Positions 1 through 10,817 of a DNA stretch of 64,000 nt are shown here, one piece after another. Both the position numbers and the translations under genes were made by a program. The stretch lies in the NCBI GenBank assembly GCA_001599755.1, contig BCHX01000004.1, positions 3,968,001-4,032,000 on the forward strand, written 5' to 3'. The notes beneath the pieces were generated by a model. The model made no database searches. It was not told the DNA's origin and saw only the letters and a program-made list of their open reading frames with translations. Position 1 is the first letter of the stretch. Every line of letters begins with the position of its first letter. The DNA comes from Gliomastix tumulicola (Eukaryota; Ascomycota; Sordariomycetes; Hypocreales; Bionectriaceae).

Positions 1-1872
1 ATTGGTCGAAGCCATTCGCTTGGCGAGACTCCCAACTCAGTCTCAGGCAATTTCGCATCTCTGCTGCAATGTCGGCAACTATCTGATAAATCCATCTCCG
101 CTTCGTTAGACAAACAGCATAACTGGCTGAGGAGTTGAATGGAGAGACACTGCGCTGGCTCGTCGGCGCTCGCGAAAGGCTCCCTAGCTTGGTTAGCAAC
201 GGATATTCTACCCTCGACTTGGATCCCAGCTTACAGAAATAGGTTCTTGAGCTCCGTCGCGTTGTCGATGGTAGGCTCTATCTTCAACAACGCACAAACA
301 CGATGAAGAACAGCGACGGGTGAAGATTCGGATTGTGGTGCTGACAGCTTCACTCTTTTGGGGCGGTCGCTGGCTGTGTAGACATTAACACGAGGAAGAC
401 GGAGTTTGTTGGCGAGTGTGCCAATTGCCGGGTTCCGGTAGCCATCGGGCTGTGGCACTTCTTCTATCGAAGTTTCCGAAAAACCCGAGTCTATCGTCCT
501 AGCCAGAGTATTCGCGCATTTCTATCGGTCGTTAGTATCCAAAATTTACTCGAGTTGCCAAGGTATCTTACTGCAAGATCTGTGTCTTCACCTTTCGCCG
601 GGTGCGTCACCGGTAGTATTGCCAGCTCGTTCACAATCTTTGACTCAGCTAGTCTTGCAACTACTCGATCCTCGAACGTTCCGCGCGCAACAAACAAGAG
701 GGCTTTGCAGTAGAACAGCCGCAGAGCTTGCCCCGCGTCCTCTTCGAAAAGTAATTCTGAGGGATGGATGAGCATGTCATTGCAGGCGAATATCAAGATT
801 GTGTAGGCCTTTGTTCTCATGTCTTTGGAAATCCGGAAATTTTCGGTAAGGCTTCCGAGTATGTCGATTGTCAGTTCAATAAGGGACGCAGGCTGGCCTT
901 TGTCAACCTGTTCCCATCTCTTCATCAGAGGGAATATGTCCAAAAGCACATCCAAAAGCCACGGTCCTGTCTCGTCCCATGAGACAAAGTACAAAAAAGC
1001 CCGGTCGAAAGAGATCAAGCTATACGATAGCACCTTGATAAGTGACCAAAGCTGTCTGAAAGCTTGCGAGGTATCCTGGACTTTGTAGACTGTAGTAGGG
1101 GGAGCTTGGGGCCAATCCCTTCCCAGAATCTGACTGACAGCATGCTCAGAAGGAACAGACACCTTCCAACGAGATATCGCAGGACCGAGCTCCGTATTCA
1201 TGTTTTGTAATGTCTCTAGCAAGCCTTGAGTTGTGGTTAGCTTGGTTTTCGAATAAAGAGGGGCAACTAACCAGTAATGATAGCTCGTAGGTAGGCACCA
1301 AGCAATGATCCTGACGCCCTCAACGCCCCGTGTTGAGATGTGAGCAACATCAGGTACTGCAGGAAGCCCTCTATCGAGCTCTCCAAGGGGAGGAGCTGTC
1401 GGTGCCCCAGCATCTTCAGCAGCCTGGGCAGAAGCCAAATCCATAGGGGCTCCTGGCCTCGAAAGGCGAAGCCATGCTCGCCGCTGTACTGCAGAACAGA
1501 CGGCGTTTCTTTGATCGTGAATCGTAGGAAGTTGATTGCCTTGAGAGCTTCGGTGCACACATGGGCAGAGTCGAGGAACGGATCTTCGAGCCTTGCGTTA
1601 TCGAGAGCGACCCGACAATACACGTAGACAAGCATATGGTTGTGTTCGACTCGCTGCTCGATCGTCTGCAGAAGCTCGGGGTCGTCTTTGATCCGTTGTA
1701 TTGTCGCGAATAACGTCTTGAGCTCTCTGTTGTCATCCGATCGCGACTTGGTGGAGGGGGTGAGGTTCTCGACGAGCTGCGCCGCTAATGTCGAGGGCGG
1801 AGGCAGACTTCGTTCCGCATCGAGAGCTCTGGCACCGGGTGCGTGAGCCTTGATACGGGTTCCGTCAGCCAT
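1..1872 (-). CDS. Probable ATR/Mec1-type checkpoint kinase, N-terminal part (partial)
   Basis: Reading leftwards from ATG 1870-1872, four exons join in frame: 1272-1872, 572-1224, 235-521 and 183 to the window edge, about 574 residues with no stop. Introns have normal signals, for example GTAAGA with branch ACTAAC before CGATAG. The protein is mostly helical, with a proline-containing start (PPPSTLAAQLVEN) and repeated amphipathic helices, as in HEAT-repeat proteins. I recall similar N-termini in fungal Mec1/ATR orthologues (Neurospora mus-9), the PIKK kinases that respond to single-stranded DNA; the diagnostic UME, FAT and kinase domains would lie outside the window. The assignment rests on resemblance from memory, so other large HEAT proteins remain possible. 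The gene itself is well supported because the frame runs through three introns. Confidence 0.55.
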
Positions 1873-2262
1873 GTTCGGTGCTGCATCGTGCCGTGCCGTT
1901 GATTGGCGTTTCCAAGAAAAGTTGACAAGAATTCAAGATGCACGAGCGAGCAGAGCGGAGACCTGACAACAGACGCGCCTGCTTCTGGTTGGAGACCACA
2001 ACGCGATGTCACGTGATCACTTTAGCCCCCTGCACCTTCCCTTTTACAAGCTCCGTCTTGCTTCACGAGGTTCCTCGAACTTCACCAAAGCATCGCCGCA
2101 ATAATTCTCACATCATTCAAATTCATGATCATTTTACTACATGTGTTCCGAGGCTAATCAGGTGGTGTTAGAACTGACTATCTATGCCCCGAGTCGCCTG
2201 CTACTCAATCTTGAGGAGCCTCCCCTGCTTGCTCATCCGGCTCCTGGGCCCATGCGAACCTG
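1873..2262. other. Intergenic region upstream of the ATR-like gene
   Basis: This 390-base stretch lies between the start of the leftward ATR-like gene and the stop of the leftward Hsp70-like gene. It must hold the ATR-like promoter and the Hsp70-like 3' end. I see no further coding frame or RNA gene. Confidence 0.6.
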
Positions 2263-4325
2263 TCATTCATAACGAACAGTGATCATGTCATGGGTCACGC
2301 CTTTTTCCACGTTAGCCTAGGGATTCTATGACAGGGGCAAAGGGAACCTACCGCCGAGCTTCACAGCGTAGGTGATTTTGGCTGATCCATAGCTTGCTTC
2401 GATGGCACCCTCGAGCGAGTAATACCGATGGTATCCCATCCGTACGACTCTCGCAGTTCGTTTGACCGCATTTGAGATTTTATTCAGGTCAAGGGTTAGC
2501 TTTGCGACGCTCTTCGTCGCTGTGTCGAGATGACGCGGAGGTTTCGTCTCATCGTTGCAGAAGATCTCAATCTCAGTCTGTGGCTCGAAGCCATGACCAG
2601 ATACCGGAATGTCGCACTGGTACTCGATTGCCGACGGTTTCCCCTCTGGGTACGATTCGCCCTAGATAAGTTTCAACAAGACCATCCGGAACTCAAAGGC
2701 AGGGCGACTCTGGTTTCGTTACCTTGCGGATAAACCACAACATCTCAGCAACCACCAACTCCTGCTCCTTTTCAGACCAGTACCTATGCTCGACGGTTAG
2801 TCCTCAAAGGCCTGGAGCTGGATCCGCAAGGACGGGCAGTTCCATACGCTTCTCGTGGATCGTGTCTCATCATATCGTACTTTGCTAGCAAGCATGTACC
2901 ATATGAACGCCTGGCGACGCGTGAGGCTACTTCGACCGTCGCCGAAGAAGACCCGTACTGTGATAGTCCATGGATAACGGCGCCCTTGACAACTGCAGCC
3001 CAGCCATCTTCCGGCTGGACTACCTGCGTCCTTGGAGCTATTTCCTTCTTGATTCTGGATTTCAGATAATGGCTCTGACCAAATCCGCCGACCAGAACCA
3101 CGGCAGTCACGTCTTCTCCCGCCATCGCAATCTGTTCTTGCACAAGGCCGACGATGTCCATCATGATGGGGTCGAAAATCTTCGTCTTCATATCTTCTTG
3201 AGGCATCGTGTATCGATTGCGCTTGATTCCAAGACTAGGATCAACTTTGATCGTCAAAGGCTCCCCTTTAGTGGAAAAGCCCTTTTTAAACTGCTCTCTG
3301 TCAGTGATAGCGGGCCAGAAGCAGACTAATATACGTACCGACTCGAACTCATTTACGGCGAGAACCAGTCTCTCATCCGTCCAGTACTTGTCGCCATGGG
3401 TCTGCTTGAGATGTCGTCGAAATCTCTTATTCAGCATGGAAGAGCCGCACTTCCCACCTGTGCCCTCTGTCACTTCCTTCAGCTCGAGCTTCTTCACATT
3501 TGTCACCTCATAGGTGATCAGGTCGACCGTTCCTCCGCCGGCATCACAGACTACGAACCGTCGGCCAAGCTGCAAGGTTGATGGACTCAGATGCTTTAGC
3601 GTGTATAAAGCCGCCGCTTCCTGTTTCTCGTCAATCACATGGCCTCGTTGGGAACTGGGGGGTAAAGATTCAGTACCGGCTCTGAGATGAGTTGTATTCT
3701 CTGGTTTCCACAGANCCCCGCCATTGCGGCAGCGCGCTCCGTTGCCTCCTTGGCTGCATTGGACCATATTGCAGGGACCGTGACGATGAAGTCCATGGGC
3801 GTCGACCGGACTATGCTTGGTGAAAGACGCCTCTCTAACATGCCGATAAAATGCGTGTGGAGACACGACAAATAGATCTTGGTTAGCTCCTCAGGGCTGT
3901 CCCCGTCTCTACTTGCGGTGCTGGGCTCATCGAGCTTCCTTGATGATTGTTAGAGCCCCGGCTTTCTGGTGCAGCGACTGCGACTTACAGCTTGAAGAAT
4001 CGAATCCGCTTCGCCGACTCGGGGATCTGAAAGCCCCATTGCCACCCAGAAGCAACCTTCCTCAACTCAGTGGGCACCTTGGCGCTGCTCTTGAATGAGT
4101 TGACTGTCGGCCACTCTGAAACGACATGTTGAACATCCGGCTAATTCTCGTGGTATTAGCAAGAAGAAGCCGGCAGACAGGCTTTGCTGGACTTACGCGA
4201 CTTGACTCGGCCCACGCAATGCCAGAATATGTCGTTCCGAAGTCGATAGAGACAACTATCCTCCTCTCTCTGAGGTCTTCATCAGGGCGCCTTGGGGCTT
4301 CTCTCTCTTGACCGCTCCATCCCAT
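2263..4325 (-). CDS. Hsp70-like ATPase (HSPA12-type)
   Basis: Eight exons join in phase: 4197-4325, 3989-4140, 3677-3938, 3339-3620, 2848-3293, 2723-2783, 2352-2661 and 2263-2300, giving 559 residues. The actin/Hsp70 ATPase signatures are in order: phosphate-1 DFGTTYSG near residue 28, phosphate-2 DAGGGTVDL in the middle, and adenosine-binding VLVGGFGQS further on. The C-terminal 200 residues do not look like the peptide-binding domain and linker of classical DnaK/Ssa chaperones, so this belongs with the fungal proteins related to animal HSPA12. Their function is poorly known; ATP binding is the safe inference. Base 3715 is an N inside the coding sequence (GGN codon context, one undetermined residue), so the frame there is not fully proven. 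The 3339/3293 intron has several possible AG acceptors; I took the one that keeps phase. Confidence 0.85.
3715..3715. other. Ambiguous base (N) in the Hsp70-like gene
   Basis: A single N sits in exon 3 of the Hsp70-like gene. The reading frame is the same on both sides, so it is more likely an undetermined base than a gap of unknown length. Confidence 0.95.
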
Positions 4326-5056
4326 TGTGACTCTAGGATGGTTTGCTGCGACGAAACCCAACAACAAGGTCTTGACGCTTCTAGATCCTTTTGTTGCTCC
4401 CGAGATGGGCTCTGCAGTGCATGCAATGTAGTTTGCCACATCCAGCAGACTTCATGTCGGCAGACGAGAATTGTTGATGACTGACGGCCAGCGAATCAGA
4501 CAGCGCAGGGCCACGGGGCGATGTTGGGCCCATTCAGCGATGTCACGGCCCAATTGACACGGGTATTGGGCCAATGACTACGGCCAGACCGGGGATGCGC
4601 TTGACACACCGTGCCACGAAAGGCATAGCCAGCGAGGGTCACAAGGTGGCCGGCCGTGATTTGTCACATCCTCCCCGTCAGCGGCCTGTGGTTGGGCGTG
4701 CATGCAGGGCGATTATGCGCCATCATGCGCTGTGGTGGAGTTGGGCTTGGCCCTCGATGAAGCCCGAGGCCGACCACCCTGTGACCGCCTCACTCGGTGG
4801 CTCCCAGTCGCAGCCGGGGAGGGCCATTTCTGCACCTCTACTGCCCGATATTGATTGATGCAGACCGACACGTGAGGCTGCAACGGTGTACTCCGCGCAT
4901 CCATTGGCTCTGGCTCTCACACCAACTCCCGATGATGTGCCTGGATCCTGCGACCACCATCCTGGATGACAGCCGAGCGAAATTTTGCATGCAACCCATT
5001 CATTTCACAACTGAAGCACGACTCTGCGATTTGTGCATTTCCAGCCATATAGATAC
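4326..5056. promoter_or_regulatory. Divergent upstream region, Hsp70-like / coiled-coil gene
   Basis: These 731 bases separate two divergently transcribed genes and should carry both promoters. The open frames here are short, overlap one another and start at non-ATG codons or end quickly. I recognise no specific binding site and no RNA gene. Confidence 0.5.
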
Positions 5057-6539
5057 ATGGATGACGACACGTCGCCCAGTGAATGCGTCCGCAACATGGA
5101 GGTCGACATCACGCCACCACCCACGGATAGCAAAGCAAACGACAACATGGGACAGGAAGGGTCGAAAATGGAGGACACGACATCGCAAGCGCCTGAAGGC
5201 GTGGAGCAGAAGCTCGCGGACGAGACGAGACTGCGAAAATACACGGAAGACGTCCTTGACGGGCGACAAATGGAACTTGAGCGACAAGAAGCCGAGAACA
5301 AGCGCCTCCAGGCCGAGATTGAAGAGCTTCGGCAGCAATTATCAGAGACACAGGGTCAATTGAGCGACGCACGCAGCCAGGTCGTGTCCAAGGACAGGCA
5401 GCTGTCAGACACCAAGGACCAGGTATTTCGTCTTCAGCCTACTCGCACAACCATCACCGAGGCCGAGGCGACAGAAGCCTACCGTGCACTCTGTGGGAAC
5501 GTGCAGCGATGGGTGGAAAACCGACTCAGGTCCATCCTAGACGAGCTTGACAGCGGAAAGCTCGGTAGCCGACCGCCTCCCGGCGAAGCAGGCCGATTTG
5601 TGTCGCTAATGAGAGAAGCTGCGAAGCGTGGTTTGAGCACGGATCAAGGCGACATATACCACGTCATTGCCATCATTATGAACTATCTTTGCATTGTTTT
5701 CTTTTCTCGTTCTTTTTATAGTCCCCTGGACGATTATGAAGGCGACGCAACGTCTGTCTTCATCGACGAGTTAGAAACATCCATGTCGAGACTACCACGA
5801 GGTGAGAAGACACACCTCGGTCAAGGAAGGAATTGTTAAGTGTTAGTTCTAATTATTTAGTAGACCCTGCCCATTGCAGAGAGTGGAGGAGTGAGACACT
5901 CACGGCCTTGACAAGCCAGCAGGCGTTCAAGACGCGACGGGTCAAATATATCAACCTCGTCGCAAGCGACCTCGCGGCGCTGATGACCGCTGTCGTCCCG
6001 AGGACATCAACTTCGGATCTGCAGAGTTCATTGCGTAGAACCATTGTCGAACCGGCCGCTGATCTTGCTCATCAGCTGCATCTCTCTCCAAGTATTTTCT
6101 CGCTAAAATGGCCAGCGAGAGGGGCTTGGTCACGACTGGAGGTGTACGAGTGTCTTGATCTTGCCAACGGTGGTCACGTCGTAGACCTTAGCGGGACACG
6201 GCCGACCTCACCTACGAGACGCAATGTGTCGTACTTATTCGACGTTGCCCCCGGTCTCTTTGTCGAAAGAGTTGAAGGGGGGAAGAAGTCACCTCTAAGG
6301 GCAATCCGGAGGCCCAGTGTTTTGATATTTGCAGGAGAAGGGGAGGTGGTGGAAGCACCAACTGTATTGAAATGGTTATGGGACAACTCGAGCCCGCCAC
6401 CCGGGCAGGCTCGTCCGCCACCATCGAGGGCTACCACGCCCAGCAGAAGTAAGTCATTCTGAGTCCCGAGCCCATACCTCGTACTAATCCTCCTTTCCCA
6501 GGGTCGTATCCGCCGGTTCCATCAAGCAGGAGAAGATGA
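5057..6539 (+). CDS. Coiled-coil protein of unknown function
   Basis: The ATG at 5057 opens a frame through exons 5057-5801, 5861-6448 and 6502-6539 (456 residues). Introns are 59 and 53 bases. An acidic start is followed by a strong heptad coiled coil of roughly residues 55-135, rich in E, Q and K. A mixed helical region follows, then a C-terminal half with a strand-rich stretch (SYLFDVAPGLF) and a proline/serine tail. I do not recognise a named domain. The 3' end is uncertain: across the second intron another frame reads about 37 coding-looking codons to a TAG at 6617-6619, whereas the main frame stops after 12 codons. Proteins of this shape are common lineage-specific genes in filamentous fungi. 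It converges on the gamma-glutamylcyclotransferase-like gene. Confidence 0.65.
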
Positions 6540-6739
6540 AGCGACTCCAGGTCCAAAACTATACACGCGGCTATGAATACAATGCGTGGAGCGTTTCCTC
6601 CACACGAAGAGGCTACTAGGTTGCGCCTCAAATCCATTAATGACCCTTTAATCATTCTTGTTCCCATCAGCTCCTTGTTGTCCAGTCTCTGTGTGTGTTT
6701 ATCCGCCCAATTCCTCCAAACAAAACGAAGAAGAAAAAT

Positions 6740-7690
6740 TCACCTCGAGTAAGAAGACCAGTGAAACTCTTCGATCACGATAACCGGGATGTCTCGATAT
6801 CGGTTAACCGGTCGGGGAGGAAGCGGCGGCGGTGCTGGTCCTGGGTTCGATGCCACCGGCCTCTTCGGGGCGCTGCTACTCCGAGGCCTGTTCCTCGCGG
6901 GTTGCTGGGGGGGTTGGTTGTCAGGCCGTCCTGTTGGCGCTTGCCCCTTGCGTGCTGGGGACCTCTCACCAGTCCGCGGGGAAGCATTTCGCTTCAGCCC
7001 TCTTGCATTCTTGCCTCCCTCGGCCGGTCCGCCACCTCCACTGCCACTGGCTCCTCCGGGGGCAGCGAGGGTAGCTGTCGTTTTCTTTGCCGCTTCCGGG
7101 ATGAACGGTCGGATGCAGTTGCTGATATAGTCGTCCTCCATGCCCAGTGCTCTGGCGTCGCCGAGTCCGAAGTTGATGCGGTTCACGTACTCGGCCTTGG
7201 GCGAGCTGTCGACGATATAATTGAGGCTGATGTACACCAGCACCTCCTGCAACCAGTGCTCAGAGGATTCGGAGATTGGTCGGCCATCCTCGCGGGCCTG
7301 ACGGCAGATCTTGTCCGGCCCTCCCCTGTTGACGATCCAGGACGTCGGTCGACGGTAGAGGATGCCCGGTGCGCGGTGGAGGTGCACGTTCATGTACTTC
7401 TTGGTGTAGGCGTTCTTGGAGACGCCCTCATTGATGTCGAGCTTGGCCTCGTCGACGGAATCGATCTCGTACACGAGACCGTCGACCCAGCGGCCCTCAG
7501 CCTCGACGACATTCGCGTAGCCACGCTCGTTGATCTGCCACCGGTAATCCCCGAGCCTGGCTCGGCCGATGTACTTGCTGTTGGGACATCGCCGCTTCAT
7601 CTGCTTGAGGTGGAGGTTGCTGCCATAGGCAAAGTAGAAGACGGTAGGACGGGCATTGGCCCGCTGCTTGCCGATTGCGTTGGACGCCAT
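6740..7690 (-). CDS. Gamma-glutamylcyclotransferase-like enzyme with long disordered tail
   Basis: A single exon of 316 residues starts at ATG 7688-7690, which has a good context; an in-frame ATG at 7726 would add 12 residues. The N-terminal 200 residues match the GGCT/AIG2-like fold. The substrate-binding loop YGSN is at residues 22-25. The family glutamate is in LDINEGV (E88), corresponding to the catalytic acid that abstracts a proton when gamma-glutamyl amines are cyclised to 5-oxoproline. Residues 205-316 are an unusual basic, low-complexity tail rich in G, P, R and S, with a PxxP cluster (PPPLPPRP) resembling an SH3 ligand and a conserved-looking last segment. The true substrate (glutathione, a gamma-glutamyl amine or a modified peptide) cannot be told from sequence. 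It is divergent from the amidoligase gene, which may be relevant. Confidence 0.85.
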   Translation of the reverse strand: MASNAIGKQRANARPTVFYFAYGSNLHLKQMKRRCPNSKYIGRARLGDYRWQINERGYANVVEAEGRWVDGLVYEIDSVDEAKLDINEGVSKNAYTKKYMNVHLHRAPGILYRRPTSWIVNRGGPDKICRQAREDGRPISESSEHWLQEVLVYISLNYIVDSSPKAEYVNRINFGLGDARALGMEDDYISNCIRPFIPEAAKKTTATLAAPGGASGSGGGGPAEGGKNARGLKRNASPRTGERSPARKGQAPTGRPDNQPPQQPARNRPRSSSAPKRPVASNPGPAPPPLPPRPVNRYRDIPVIVIEEFHWSSYSR

Positions 7691-7941
7691 GATGAAGATG
7701 AGTCGGATGCAGTCAAGCCCGAACATCCGGCTGCTGGCGATCCTTCAAAGTGAGAGAAAGAATTTGTTGTGCTTGTGTGTCGAGAAGACAGAGACGAGGC
7801 CAGAGGGATCCTCGCCCGGGTTTTGGACCTAACAGGGTTCCCTTTCTCACATTGTGCTCTGTTGTGCTCTGTTATGCGTCGTTGTTTGTGCGCTTACATA
7901 CGTTGCCTCGGGCAGTGAGGACACGACAGGATACAACACAA

Positions 7942-7943
<2 letters not shown>

Positions 7944-7973
<30 letters not shown>
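7944..7973. repeat. (CAG)n microsatellite
   Basis: About ten CAG units follow a short ACA-rich stretch. It lies in the leader side of the GGCT-like gene, outside the coding region chosen here. Confidence 0.9.
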
Positions 7974-8823
7974 CATGCTGATCCGATCAAATCAAGGCGG
8001 CGGCTAATCCTGGATTTCGGGGGGGTGGATGACTGGTGGCTATGCATGCTGCGCATCTTGTGCACTGCATCTGCAGGCAGCTGCAGGAGGTGCACAAAAG
8101 CCAGGCATTGGGCAGCAAGCCGCCTCACCCCCTGAAGCCGCGGCCAATAACCGGCCACCACGTCAAAGACCCTTGCCGCCCATCGATAGTCCAATCGTCC
8201 ATCACAACGACGCCCAAAACGGACCCCCCTGCCCTTGGGGAAAACCGCCTGACTCATCAAAAATTGACCATCGTGGCCCCCCTCGTGCCCCTCGACAGGC
8301 CATTCAGCTCAACCGCCCAGCGACAGCGGCGTCCACCGAGACCCTGTAGCGTCCAGGGTGTGAGATGCACGACGGCCCGTTTGGCAATGTTGCCCCCTTC
8401 GTGGCCCCTCTCCGCGGCCTGCGCTGGCAAGTGGCTCATGGCACGGATGTCCGGTGCTGTGATGGTCCTTGCTTGGGCACTCATATCAAGGGCGTGTTGG
8501 CCGCTTCCCTCTCACCTCAGACCATCCCCCCCTCCTCTGTGGACGGTCCGATTTGCTGGAACGCTTGAGGAAAAAAAGTGAGGCAAGAAATACGAGGAAG
8601 ATCATGTGGATGATCTCGCCAATGGTGAAGAGAGAGACCTTGTGCTTGTGATCTCGTGGCGTGCGTTTCGTCCTCGCCGCTTGCTCTTCCCTCGGCCCCC
8701 CCCCTTGTGTCCTTCTTGTGTGGTAACAGCGGATGAGATCTGGACAAGATCGCATTCATCCCGATCTGTCACTCGCACAAGTTATAAGCTGGTCGTCTCA
8801 GCCATCTACGCCTCTTCCCTCCT

Positions 8824-8824
<1 letters not shown>

Positions 8825-8857
<33 letters not shown>
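8825..8857. repeat. 33-base homopolymeric C tract
   Basis: An uninterrupted run of 33 C residues about 300 bases upstream of the amidoligase ATG. The complementary G run could form a G-quadruplex. Homopolymers this long are prone to length errors in sequencing. Confidence 0.95.
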
Positions 8858-9029
8858 TGCGGTTTCTCCTCTATCACATCAGCTCCTCTCCTTCTCCCTC
8901 AATCACATATCCCAATCACCCGATGGAGCGACGAGCTAGGCGTTGATGGTCTCTGGCAAGTCGTAAAAATCCAATCATGGTTTTATTTCGCATTCGTACT
9001 GAGAGATAGAACAGAAAACAAGTTTGGTT

Positions 9030-9045
9030 CCCCCCCCCCCCCCCC
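9030..9045. repeat. 16-base C tract
   Basis: A second C homopolymer within a CT-rich stretch, about 110 bases before the amidoligase start codon. Confidence 0.95.
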
Positions 9046-9155
9046 TTCCTCCTTCTCACTACTCTCGAGGTCGACATCCAAACGTCGGGGAAGTTTTTTT
9101 TCGCCACTAGACTACCTACCAACCTCATCCCTTTCAACCCATCAGGCTAGCAGTC

Positions 9156-10301
9156 ATGGTCAGGCACTACAACTTCGGCATTGAGATCGAGGCGGTGGCC
9201 AAACCGTACGGAGGTGGAGCAGAGACCTTCTCGAATGTGGACTGGTATCGACAGCTCGCTCAGAAGCTTCGAAACCGGGGTATCCAGGCCGTGCATGACG
9301 ACAACTCGCGATACAGTAAGCATCCCGAGTACTACGGCGGCAAGTGGTTCGTCACCCGGGATGGCTCCCTCAAGCGTCCCCCTCCGTTTGGTAAGCTCCA
9401 TCCAAGTTTTTCTCATCCTCCAAGACGTCATCGGGTAGTTGAGGGAAAGGGAGGAACAAGGGCTGATATCATGCTATGTACGTACATACAGTCTGCATGG
9501 AGGTGGTCTCCCCCAAGCTCAACACGACCATGCACCTCACCAGCACGCTCTCCGACTTCTGGGAGGCCATGGGCGTGCACTTCAACCCGCAGAAGGACGT
9601 CTCGTGCGGCGGCCACGTCCACGTCACGCCCGTCAGCCTCAACAGCAAGTTCTCCTTCCGCTCGCTCAAGAAGATCGCCTTCGCCACCGTCGTCTACGAG
9701 GAATTCGTCGCCCAGACGCTGCCCCAGGCCCGCCGCGAGAACAAGTACTGCCAGGCCAACAGCAAGTCCGAGGACTCGGGCCTGCGCCAGACGCTGGGGC
9801 CATGGGGTCGCTCCGCCCAGACGCTGCAGCGCGTCGCCGCCGAGATCCGCAGCCGGCGCGACGAGACGGAGCTGTACTTCTACATGCAGGGGAACCGGTA
9901 CGTGCTGTGGAACTTCCAGAACATCTTCCCGAACCCCAAGACGGGCCGGTGCACGGGGACCGTCGAGTTCCGCGGCGGGAACCAGTTCCTCAACACAAAG
10001 GGGACGCTGGCCTGGGTTGCGTTCGTGCTGGGCTTCGTCACCCTCGCGCTTCAGGAGGTAAGTCCAATGCCGCCCTTTCTTTCTTTCTTTCTTTCGACTG
10101 AAGGTCAATTTGCTCACTGAACTCTACCCACCACTCAAGGACTTGCTGAACAAGTTCACCTCGTCCTGCTACGTCCCTATCACGGATCCCGCGTTCCCCA
10201 AGGCCATCGAGGACTGGTGGAAGAAGATCCGCAAGGCGTCGAGGAAGTCGAGAATGAGCCGCCACTTGCCCGACCAATACATCAAAATGAGGTCGAGATG
10301 A
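9156..10301 (+). CDS. Putative amidoligase (Amidoligase_2 / glutamine-synthetase-like fold)
   Basis: Three exons (9156-9390, 9492-10057, 10140-10301) join in phase to 320 residues. The features match the Amidoligase_2 family, distant relatives of glutamine synthetase and glutamate-cysteine ligase: an N-terminal FGIEIE (residues 7-12) with the first metal-binding glutamates, CGGHVHV (117-123) with paired histidines, and VEFRGG (236-241) with an acid and arginine suited to metal-ATP binding. Such enzymes use ATP to join a carboxylate to an amine. The substrate is unknown. The C-terminus is basic (KKIRKASRKSRMSR), possibly a nuclear or nucleic-acid/membrane-contact segment. No signal peptide is seen. 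The second intron contains a (TTTC)n run and ends in AAG. The head-to-head neighbour is a gamma-glutamylcyclotransferase-like gene. Confidence 0.82.
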
Positions 10302-10817
10302 TCAACTCTAGTAGCCGCATTGCCATTCTGCCTAATCCTTTTATGGATTTCTCTCATCTTTTTTATGGCTTTACAAGGTTGGAAATCGGGGCGTTTTTGA
10401 CATTTGGAGGAATTAAAGGGTACACTGATCACCAGCTTTCTCGATCCGCTGCCATTCGACGACGTTGCTTACCGACGGACGTCGAATTTTGTCACGGATC
10501 AGCACACGTACAGACAGAAAGACAACAGTATCCATTGTCTGCAGGACCCCAGTGGGTGTCTTCAGGCAACGGAGGGCTTCAGGACAGCAAGCATATCTAT
10601 CATACAGGACCAACTAGCTTAGACACTTATACTAGTAGACAGGGTCTCACGGATTCATTTTTGGGCTTTGTACAACATCAATTGATTACTTCCTTACAAG
10701 GGCACAACATTGAGCGTGAACGTAGTATCAAGCATGTTCAGACAACAAAAGACCTTTTACAGTGCTACAAATAACGTGAAATCGTGTAAATCATCCAAAA
10801 AACGCCTCGCCTGCCGT
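10302..10817. other. Convergent intergenic region, amidoligase / MCC alpha
   Basis: The 516 bases hold the 3' ends of two convergent genes. A plus-strand frame continues here in pieces but overlaps the end of the amidoligase in another frame and has AT-rich, non-coding-like codons. I see no independent gene. Confidence 0.6.

Larger units (their letters stand above)
7691..9155. promoter_or_regulatory. Shared upstream region of the GGCT-like and amidoligase genes
   Basis: This 1465-base interval separates two divergent start codons and presumably holds both promoters and 5' leaders. It is rich in simple sequence: a CAG run near 7944-7973, pyrimidine-rich stretches, a 33-base C run at 8825-8857 and a 16-base C run at 9030-9045. 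CT-rich tracts just upstream of a start codon are common in fungal promoters. No convincing extra gene is visible. Confidence 0.6.
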
